From CAYTEO01 sp964436825 (GTDB lineage: Bacteria > Krumholzibacteriota > Krumholzibacteriia > LZORAL124-64-63): a stretch of DNA of 31,157 nucleotides. Positions 24,968 to 31,157 of the stretch are shown here, one piece after another. The DNA is taken from positions 1 through 31,157 of the forward strand of contig CAYTEO010000031.1 in NCBI GenBank assembly GCA_964436825.1, written 5' to 3'. The notes beneath the pieces were generated by a model. The model did not search any database and was not told the DNA's origin. It saw only the letters and a list, made by a program, of their open reading frames with translations. The position numbers and the translations under genes were made by a program. How positions within the stretch are numbered: the stretch's first letter is position 1; each line of letters begins with the position of its first letter.

Positions 24968-25953
24968 GACGCGTGGCGATCACCGGCGCCGACGGCTTCG
25001 TGGGACGGCACGTGGTGCGCGCCCTGCTCGCGACAGGCCGTGAGCCCCTGCCCCTGGTGCGCGACGGTGAATGCGCGCGGCGGTTTGCGGCACTGGGGCT
25101 GGATTCCCCGCCACCGGTGATCGTGGGGGACATCGGCGCCGCCACCGACTGGTCGCGGGCCCTGGTCGACGTGGACGCGGTGATCCACCTGGCGGCCCGG
25201 GTCCACGTCATGCGGGAGACGGCCGCCGATCCGCTGGAGGCCTTCCGCGAGGTCAACACCCGGGGCACCGAGCGCCTGGCCCGCGAGGCGGCGCGCCTGG
25301 GAGTGCGGCGCGTCGTGGTCGTCAGCACCATCAAGGTCAACGGCGAGAGCACCACCGGACGCGCCCCGTTCAGCGAGCGCGACCCCGCCGCCCCGCGGGA
25401 CGCGTACGGGATCTCCAAGTGGGAGGCCGAGCAGGCCCTGGCCGCCGTGGCGGCGGAGACGGGGCTGGAGACGGTGATCGTCCGGCCGCCCCTGGTCCAC
25501 GGTCCGGGCGTGGGCGGCAACCTCCTGCGGCTGCTGGAGCTGGTCCGTCGCGGCGTGCCCCTGCCGCTGGCCACGGTCCGCAACCGGCGCAGCCTGATCG
25601 GCGTGGAGAACCTGGCCGACCTGCTGGTGCGCTGCGCGGAGCACCCGGACGCCCCCGGCCGCGTCTTCACCGTGAGCGACGGCGAGGACCTCTCCACCGC
25701 GGAGCTGGTCCGCGAGCTGGCGGCGGGCATGGGCCGGCCGGCGCGGCTGGTGCCGGCGCCGCTGGGCCTGCTCGGGACCATGGCCCGGCTGGTGGGGCGG
25801 GGCGACGTGTTCGACCGCCTGGCGGGTTCGCTGCAGGTCGATCCCTCACTGGCCAGGGAGGTGCTCGGCTGGCTGCCGCCGGTACCGGCAAGGGAGGGGT
25901 TGCGGCGGATGGCGGCGGCGTTCGCGCGGGAGTATACGGGGACGCGCGGTTGA
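24964..25953 (+). CDS. NAD-dependent epimerase/reductase, WbpV-like
   Basis: The 329-residue extended SDR has the NAD-binding loop ITGADGFVGRH (GxxGxxG), DVDAVIHLAARVHVM and the active-site segment VVSTIKVNGESTTGRAPFSE (Ser121 region). YGISK follows (Tyr148, Lys152), then VIVRPPLVHGPGVGGN. SxIKVNGE with YGxSKxEAE is typical of WbpV/WreQ-type proteins, which reduce the C4 ketone of the 4-keto-6-deoxy intermediate to give UDP-QuiNAc/FucNAc-type sugars. That complements the CapD-like dehydratase at the start of the operon. A UDP-glucose 4-epimerase-type activity is the alternative. It is the last gene of the overlapping series; a 53-bp gap follows. Confidence 0.85.
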   Translation: MRRVAITGADGFVGRHVVRALLATGREPLPLVRDGECARRFAALGLDSPPPVIVGDIGAATDWSRALVDVDAVIHLAARVHVMRETAADPLEAFREVNTRGTERLAREAARLGVRRVVVVSTIKVNGESTTGRAPFSERDPAAPRDAYGISKWEAEQALAAVAAETGLETVIVRPPLVHGPGVGGNLLRLLELVRRGVPLPLATVRNRRSLIGVENLADLLVRCAEHPDAPGRVFTVSDGEDLSTAELVRELAAGMGRPARLVPAPLGLLGTMARLVGRGDVFDRLAGSLQVDPSLAREVLGWLPPVPAREGLRRMAAAFAREYTGTRG

Positions 25954-26006
25954 GGTAATCTTCTTCCCGGTACCCGCAACGGAGGCTGGACAGGGAGGAG
26001 GGGCCT

Positions 26007-26297
26007 TTGTTCCGGCGCACGGGGGTTCGATCGACGATCCTGGCGCTCCTGGCGTGGCTGACGCTGGCCGCCCCGGTCGCAGCGGCGGCCGCCCGGCTCG
26101 ACGCGGCCCGCACCCACCCCGCCGTCCCGATCCCCCGCCAGGTATTCCCCGACAACGCCGTCCGGACCGACTGCCTGCTCGCAGGGCGGATCGTGATGCT
26201 CTGCGGCCATTCCGCCTGCGACCTGCCGCCGGACCCCGACTGGCGGAAGGGTCCCCTGCGCGCGGAGGTGACGACGAGGGTGTTGCAGCAGCGTTGA
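26007..26297 (+). CDS. Small secreted protein of unknown function
   Basis: The 96-residue frame starts at TTG 26007 behind a strong purine tract (GGGAGGAGGGG, 25993-26003). The N terminus looks like a Sec signal (ILALLAWLTLAAPVAAAAA). The mature part is about 65 residues with three cysteines in a short stretch (CLLAGRIVMLCGHSAC) and basic residues near the end. I do not recognise it. A signal peptide plus ribosome-binding site makes it plausible, but TTG starts are uncommon and the protein is short. Confidence 0.5.
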   Translation: MFRRTGVRSTILALLAWLTLAAPVAAAAARLDAARTHPAVPIPRQVFPDNAVRTDCLLAGRIVMLCGHSACDLPPDPDWRKGPLRAEVTTRVLQQR

Positions 26298-26457
26298 TCA
26301 GGAAGCGAACGATCGGGTACGAGGCATGCACCTCCGCCCTTCGGCCCCACGGGAACTCGTCCCGGTGGGCGATATGCGGCCGGTTCCCGTCACCCGGTGG
26401 CGGATCCTGACCGGTTGGTCATGTCATGGTGTCGGTACACATGGAGGTATCTTGATC

Positions 26458-29400
26458 ATGCGTGCGAATGCGACGAGGGTCGTCATGGCCCTGATGCTGC
26501 TGGGCGCCGTCATGCTGGCGGCCTGCAGCGACGACAATCCCACCACGCCGGTGGACACGACCGCCCCGACGATCGTCGGCTTCACACCGGCGGACGGGGA
26601 CACCGACGTGGCCGTCGACGCGGCCGTGCAGGTCGTCTTCAGCGAGGCGATGGCCCAGGCCACCGCGAACACCGCCAGCGTCCGGCTGGTGGGAGGGACG
26701 CTCACCGGCCTCTCCTGGCCCGACGATCACACCCTTGCCGTCGCGCACGCGCCCTTCACCCCCGGCAGCCACGTGACGCTGCAGGTGGGGACGGCCCTGA
26801 CCGATGCCGCGGGCAACCACCTGGCCGCGCCGGGGCAGGCGTCGTTCACCGTCGCGGCGCCGGTGGACACGATCCCGCCGACGGTGCTGGGCATCACCCC
26901 GGCCAACGGCGCCACGGGCGTCGCGCCGGACATGGACGTGGTCGTCGCCTTCAGCGAGGCGATGGACCAGTCCACGGCGGTCGGGAACGTGACCATGACC
27001 GGCGGGACGATCACCTCGCTGGAGTGGACCGCGCCCGACACCCTGGTCGTCCACCACGAGACCTGGACCATGAAGTCCCAGGTCGTCGTCACCGTCGGGA
27101 CCGGCCTGGCCGACCTGGCGGGCAACCACCTGGCCGAGGCGGTCACCAGCACCTTCTCGGTGACCGTGCCCGACACGACGCCGCCGACCGTCACCGGCAC
27201 GACTCCGGCCGACGGGGCCGCCGAGGTGGCCCTGGACGCCGAGGTCTCGCTCACCTTCAGCGAGTCCATGGACCAGGCCTCGGTGGCCGGCCACGTCGCC
27301 ATCGCCGAGACGGACGTCGACTCGCTGACCTGGAGCGACGACCGGACCGTGGTGGTCCACCATCCCGACTTCCCCGCCGGCACCGAGATCCACGTCACCG
27401 TCGACGACGATGTCACCGACCTGGCGGGCAACCGCCTGGCCGACACGTTCACCTTCTCCTTCACGACCCTGGTGCCCGACACGACGCCGCCGACGGTCCT
27501 GGGCATCACCCCGGCCGACGGCGCCACCGACGTCTCGCCCGACACGGACGTCGTGATCGTCTTCAGCGAGCCCATGGACCAGGCCACGGCGGACGGCAAC
27601 GTGACCATGACCGGCGGGACGATCACCTCGCTGGAGTGGACCGCCGCCGACACCCTGGTGGTCCACCACGAGGCCTGGACCCTGAAGTCCATGGTCACCG
27701 TCACGGTGGGCACCGGCCTGGCCGACCTGGCGGGCAACCACCTGGCCGCACCCGTGAGCAGCACCTTCTCGGTGACCGTGCCCGATACCACCCCGCCCGT
27801 GATCACCGGTTTCACCCCCGCCGCCGGCAGCACCGACGCCGGCGTCGACCAGTGGATCTACATCGACTTCAGCGAGCCGGTGGACCAGCTCAGCGTCCAG
27901 GACGCCCTGACCATGACGCCGGCCGGCACCATCCAGTGGCGCTGGTACGACGGCTGGACCCGCCTGGCCATCATCCACCCCAACTGGGATCCCGGCACCG
28001 AGGTGACCGTGAGCATCGGCACGGGGCTGACCGACCAGGAGGGCAACCACCTGGAGACCCCCTTCACGGCCACGTTCGTGGTCGGCAGTGACGACGTGTG
28101 CGACCCCCAGCTCCTGTATTCCTCGGTGGTCGACGGCCAGACCGATGTGTCCCAGGACGTGCAGATCCGGCTGAACTTCAGCGAGGACATGGACACCTCC
28201 GGCGACTGGCCGGATGTCTGGCTGGAGGGGGCCGACATGGACACCTTCTCCTGGGTCACCCCGTATTCCCTCTGGATCGATCACGAGCCGCTGCCGCTGG
28301 GCGCGACGGTCACCCTGCACGTGGGCAGCGGCCTGCACGACCTGGCCGGCAAGCCGCTGATCAACCCCCACGAGTTCACCTTCACGGTCACGGACCAGGA
28401 CGTGATCCCACCGGAGGTGGAGGAGGTCATCCCCGCCACCGGCAGCAGCGACGTGCCCGGAAACCAGGTGGTGGTCTTCATCTTCACCGAGCCCATGGAC
28501 ACCCTCACCGCGGCCGGCGCCATCACCATGAGCGCGGGCGAGGTGACCCGTACCTGGTGGCACGATCCCTACGCCCTGGTGGTGGAGCACACCGACTGGA
28601 CCTCTGGCACCGAGGTGACCGTGACCGCCGGCACCGAGCTGGCCGATCCGGCGGGCAACCACCTGGCCGAGCCGGCCAGTACCACCTTCACCGTGACCGA
28701 CGCCGACCACACGCCGCCGTACGTGGAGCTGTCGAGCCCCGCCGACGGGGACACGGAAGTGGCCCCGGACGCACCGCTGCAGTTCACCTTCAGCGAACCG
28801 GTGGCGCCGGTCGATGATCCCGCCCTGGTGTCCATGGAGGGGGGTACGATCACCGGTCTGGAGTGGCAGGACGAACAGACCCTGCAGGTGTACCACGATC
28901 CCTGGCCGCTGGGAGAGACGGTCACCGTGACGGTGGACACCCTTGTCTTCGACTTCGCCCACAACTACATGGCAGCACCGTACACCATCACCTTCACCAT
29001 CGCCGGGGCGGACACGACCCCGCCGCACCTGGTCAGCACCACGCCGGCAGACGGCGAGACGGACGTCGATCCCAACCAGCAGGTCCGGCTGGTCTTCGAC
29101 GAGCCCATGGCGCCGTACTACGACGGCGGCAGCGTCAGCCTCAGCAACACCGCCGAGACCTGGTGGCACTGGGAGGACGACCAGACCCTGGTGACGACCT
29201 GGCACACCGCGTGGGCCGACGGCGCCGAGATCACCCTGACGGTCACGGACGGCCTGCACGACCAGGCCGGCAACCCGCTGGCCAACCCGCAGACCGTCAC
29301 GTTCACGGTGTCCTCGCCGCCCGCGCCGCCGGAGGTGGTGTCCATCGACCCGGCCGACGGCGCCACGGACGTGCCGGCCGACCAGGACGTGACGATCACC

Positions 29401-30900
29401 TTCAGCAAGGCGATGGATCCGGGCACGGCGGAGGGCAACGTGACCATGGACGGCGGGACGATCACCCTGCTGGAGTGGACCGCGCCCGACGTCCTGGTCG
29501 TCCATCACGAGGAGTGGACGCAGGCCTCGACGGTGACGGTGACCGTGGGGGTCGGCATGACCGACCTGGAGGGTCGGGGCCTGGCCGCACCGGCCCAGAG
29601 CATCTTCACGGTGGCCGCTGATCTCACACCGCCGGAGGTGGTGTCCATCGATCCGGCCGACGGCGCCGTCGACGTGCCGATCAACCAGGACGTGCTGGTC
29701 ACCTTCAGCGAGCCCATGGACCAGTTCTGCGCCGCCAACTACCTGCAGATGTCCGGAGGCGGCATCACGACCATCGAGTGGCTGGACGACCAGCGGGTCC
29801 TGCTGCACCACGATCCCTGGACACCCGGCGAGGTGGTGACCGTCACGGTCCAGGCCGGCGCCTGCGACCTGGCGGGCAACACGCTCCCGCTGGACGTGAC
29901 AGCCACCTTCACGGTGACCAACGACACCACGCCGCCGGAGCTGGTCTACATCGATCCCCCGGACGGCGATTCGGTCTATCCCGACCTGGACATGATCGTC
30001 CTGGAGTTCAGCGAGCCCATCGACCCGGAGAGCTTCTCCCTGGCGGAGGTCAACGGCCAGCTCGCCGTCCTGCTGGACACAGACAACGTCACCTGGTCGC
30101 CGGACGGCACCGTCATGACGATCCCCTTGCGGGGGCCGATTCCCAACGGCGCCACCCTCCACGCGGTGATCGGCCACTTCGAGGACCTGGCGGGCAACGC
30201 CAACACGGTGACCACCAGCTGGACGGTCACGGAGGATGATCCGGGCGACCTGGTGATCGTCGATCCGTGGCACGTCTACGGATTCCTGACCCGCGGCTAC
30301 GAGCAGGCCAATCCCGTCTGGGACGGCCAGTGGTACACCGAGTACCGCCACCACACGTGGGAGGACCAGCCGGCCGGCGACTTCCGGCTGAACTACCTGG
30401 ACACTCCCGACCAGACCCCCCTGGAGTGGGACTACTTCACCATCAGCTATCCCTGGCTCCTGATGCGCGGGTTCCACGAGACCGACGGCGGAGACGCGTG
30501 GGACACCTCCTTCTTCGACCCGGTCCAGTACATGCCGCTGGCGCCGAGCGATGGCGAGACCTGGGCCGGCAGCACCCTGTTCGAGTCCGAGGGAGACACC
30601 CTCCAGGTGCTCTACGAGGGCGAGGTGCTGGCGGGAACCACGGACGTGGAGGTTCCCCAGCCCGATCCCGAGCAGGCCGTGGCGGACCGGCTGTTCTGGC
30701 AGGGCTGCCGGACGATCGTCCTGGAACATACCGTCCTGGCCGGGACGGACACCGTGGAGGTGGGCGTGGACACCCTGCGGGTGGTGACCGGCTACGGTCT
30801 GGTGGAGGAGCGCAACTACTCGGTGGACTACATGGAGGGCGGCTGGTCCTGGGACCAGTCGGTCATGAACGCCAGGCTCGACGCGATCAAGAGCCGCTAG
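26458..30900 (+). CDS. Giant surface lipoprotein with twelve SbsA-type Ig-like domains
   Basis: The 1480-residue protein starts at ATG 26458 with GGAGGT 9 nt upstream. It has a lipoprotein signal (LAAC, Cys23; mature end CSDDNPTTP). Twelve Big_5/SbsA-like Ig domains of about 100 residues follow from residue 33 to about 1258. Each opens with a DTTPP-like linker, then ITPADGATDV, VVFSEPMD, and closes with LADLAGNHLA then TFTVT. Repeats 2 and 4 are nearly identical even at DNA level, offset 612 bp. The last about 220 residues (from DPGDLVIVDPWHVYGFL) are a non-repetitive domain of unknown function rich in Trp and Tyr. Likely a cell-surface stalk or adhesin whose C-terminal domain is displayed. 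A paralog begins about 100 bp downstream. Confidence 0.9.
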   Translation: MRANATRVVMALMLLGAVMLAACSDDNPTTPVDTTAPTIVGFTPADGDTDVAVDAAVQVVFSEAMAQATANTASVRLVGGTLTGLSWPDDHTLAVAHAPFTPGSHVTLQVGTALTDAAGNHLAAPGQASFTVAAPVDTIPPTVLGITPANGATGVAPDMDVVVAFSEAMDQSTAVGNVTMTGGTITSLEWTAPDTLVVHHETWTMKSQVVVTVGTGLADLAGNHLAEAVTSTFSVTVPDTTPPTVTGTTPADGAAEVALDAEVSLTFSESMDQASVAGHVAIAETDVDSLTWSDDRTVVVHHPDFPAGTEIHVTVDDDVTDLAGNRLADTFTFSFTTLVPDTTPPTVLGITPADGATDVSPDTDVVIVFSEPMDQATADGNVTMTGGTITSLEWTAADTLVVHHEAWTLKSMVTVTVGTGLADLAGNHLAAPVSSTFSVTVPDTTPPVITGFTPAAGSTDAGVDQWIYIDFSEPVDQLSVQDALTMTPAGTIQWRWYDGWTRLAIIHPNWDPGTEVTVSIGTGLTDQEGNHLETPFTATFVVGSDDVCDPQLLYSSVVDGQTDVSQDVQIRLNFSEDMDTSGDWPDVWLEGADMDTFSWVTPYSLWIDHEPLPLGATVTLHVGSGLHDLAGKPLINPHEFTFTVTDQDVIPPEVEEVIPATGSSDVPGNQVVVFIFTEPMDTLTAAGAITMSAGEVTRTWWHDPYALVVEHTDWTSGTEVTVTAGTELADPAGNHLAEPASTTFTVTDADHTPPYVELSSPADGDTEVAPDAPLQFTFSEPVAPVDDPALVSMEGGTITGLEWQDEQTLQVYHDPWPLGETVTVTVDTLVFDFAHNYMAAPYTITFTIAGADTTPPHLVSTTPADGETDVDPNQQVRLVFDEPMAPYYDGGSVSLSNTAETWWHWEDDQTLVTTWHTAWADGAEITLTVTDGLHDQAGNPLANPQTVTFTVSSPPAPPEVVSIDPADGATDVPADQDVTITFSKAMDPGTAEGNVTMDGGTITLLEWTAPDVLVVHHEEWTQASTVTVTVGVGMTDLEGRGLAAPAQSIFTVAADLTPPEVVSIDPADGAVDVPINQDVLVTFSEPMDQFCAANYLQMSGGGITTIEWLDDQRVLLHHDPWTPGEVVTVTVQAGACDLAGNTLPLDVTATFTVTNDTTPPELVYIDPPDGDSVYPDLDMIVLEFSEPIDPESFSLAEVNGQLAVLLDTDNVTWSPDGTVMTIPLRGPIPNGATLHAVIGHFEDLAGNANTVTTSWTVTEDDPGDLVIVDPWHVYGFLTRGYEQANPVWDGQWYTEYRHHTWEDQPAGDFRLNYLDTPDQTPLEWDYFTISYPWLLMRGFHETDGGDAWDTSFFDPVQYMPLAPSDGETWAGSTLFESEGDTLQVLYEGEVLAGTTDVEVPQPDPEQAVADRLFWQGCRTIVLEHTVLAGTDTVEVGVDTLRVVTGYGLVEERNYSVDYMEGGWSWDQSVMNARLDAIKSR
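26554..30231 (+). repeat. Twelve tandem Ig-like domain repeats (about 300 bp each)
   Basis: Each unit begins with an acidic-Thr-Pro-Pro linker (variants include DTTAP, DTIPP, DHTPP and DLTPP). The segment GTGACCATGACCGGCGGGAC recurs at 26989 and 27601 within a longer near-identical stretch, and a close variant occurs near 29440. Repeats 6-9 are more diverged. The pattern indicates repeated internal duplication. Confidence 0.88.
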
Positions 30901-30931
30901 CCCGTCCCGGCAGGCGGCAGACCATACGGAA

Positions 30932-30961
30932 CCCCCGCCGCGCCCGGGGCAGCGGCGGGGG
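30932..30961 (+). terminator. Hairpin terminator between the two Ig-like lipoprotein genes
   Basis: CCCCCGCCGC (30932-30941) pairs perfectly with GCGGCGGGGG (30952-30961) around a 10-nt loop, 31 bp after the stop. There is no T tract. The next gene has its own Shine-Dalgarno at 30984-30991. Confidence 0.5.
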
Positions 30962-31000
30962 CCGACACAACCGGCCCCGTCACGCGGAGGTACGAGTGAG

Positions 31001-31157
31001 ATGCGACGAACAAGACGTCATGCCTGGGTCGGCGCGCTGCTGGTCCTGCCGCTCCTGCTGCTGGGATGCAGCGACGACGACAATCCGACCGCGCCGCCCG
31101 CCGACACGACCGCGCCGCAGGTCCTCAACGTGGACCCCTCCAACGGCGACGTGAACG
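31001..31157 (+). CDS. Second Ig-like repeat lipoprotein (5' fragment, cut by window end)
   Basis: The first 52 residues are visible. They comprise a lipoprotein signal (ALLVLPLLLLGC, lipobox LLGC), a CSDDDNPTAP mature end, then DTTAPQVLNVDPSNGDVN, the opening of an SbsA-type Ig domain. This closely parallels the N terminus of the preceding gene, so the two are tandem paralogs. ATG 31001 has GCGGAGGT 9 nt upstream. Confidence 0.82.
   Translation, partial: MRRTRRHAWVGALLVLPLLLLGCSDDDNPTAPPADTTAPQVLNVDPSNGDVN

Noticed and set aside
26419..30729. Very long open frame (over 1400 codons) on the minus strand opposite the Ig-like lipoprotein
   Set aside because: It is a GC-rich shadow. The plus frame has a signal peptide, lipobox and clear repeated domains, whereas the minus translation is low-complexity Gly/His/Arg/Val with no recognisable fold.
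1..31157. Phage, transposon, toxin-antitoxin or known defence system
   Set aside because: I found no integrase, transposase, restriction, Cas or toxin-antitoxin signature on either strand.

Overview
The window is strongly GC-rich, gene-dense bacterial DNA from a Gram-negative organism: it encodes an outer-membrane phospholipase, a C-terminal-Phe beta-barrel, several lipoproteins and periplasmic multiheme cytochromes. A FlgD/T9SS-like C-terminal module on a huge secreted protease, long SbsA-type Ig-like lipoproteins and the base composition suggest a member of the FCB-related candidate phyla (Krumholzibacteriota/Eisenbacteria-like). That placement is inference only. A 100-N run at 14575-14674 indicates a scaffolded, probably metagenome-derived assembly. 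The organism is probably motile, because a chemoreceptor gene sits behind a sigma-28-like promoter.

Layout. (1) 1-4960, minus strand: a small coiled-coil exported protein followed by a roughly 1460-residue secreted zinc metalloprotease with adhesive and sorting modules, cut by the window start. (2) 4961-5264: divergent regulatory region with an AT-rich promoter and an inverted repeat. (3) 5265-10387, plus strand: a three-gene operon that looks like a porin-cytochrome electron conduit. It encodes a 16-heme lipoprotein made of two fused octaheme units, a decaheme MtrA/DmsE-like cytochrome and an MtrB-like outer-membrane beta-barrel. The two halves of the 16-heme gene share 563 bp of perfect identity. 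(4) 10615-12336: a methyl-accepting chemotaxis protein whose periplasmic sensor carries a CxxCH haem site. (5) 12466-14574: wecB, a two-cysteine DsrC and a bifunctional chorismate mutase-prephenate dehydrogenase that runs into the N gap. (6) 14764-15648, minus strand: pldA with an intact catalytic triad.

(7) 15871-25953, plus strand: a tight eight-gene surface-polysaccharide operon, nearly all with ATGA/GTGA or longer overlaps. It encodes a CapD/WbpM-type 4,6-dehydratase, an alginate-lyase-family protein, a sulfotransferase, a Wzx-type flippase, a Wzy/WaaL-type polymerase or ligase, two GT4 glycosyltransferases and a WbpV-like reductase. It predicts a Wzx/Wzy-type polymer containing a 6-deoxy-HexNAc sugar, possibly sulfated. 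(8) 26007-26297: a small secreted protein of unknown function. (9) 26458-31157: two tandem paralogous lipoproteins built from SbsA-type Ig-like repeats, the second cut by the window end.

The most interesting unit is region 3 plus 4: an electron conduit across the outer membrane with an unusual 16-heme lipoprotein, followed by a haem-bearing chemoreceptor that could steer the cell by redox conditions. The two-cysteine DsrC nearby hints at sulfur-based respiration elsewhere in the genome.
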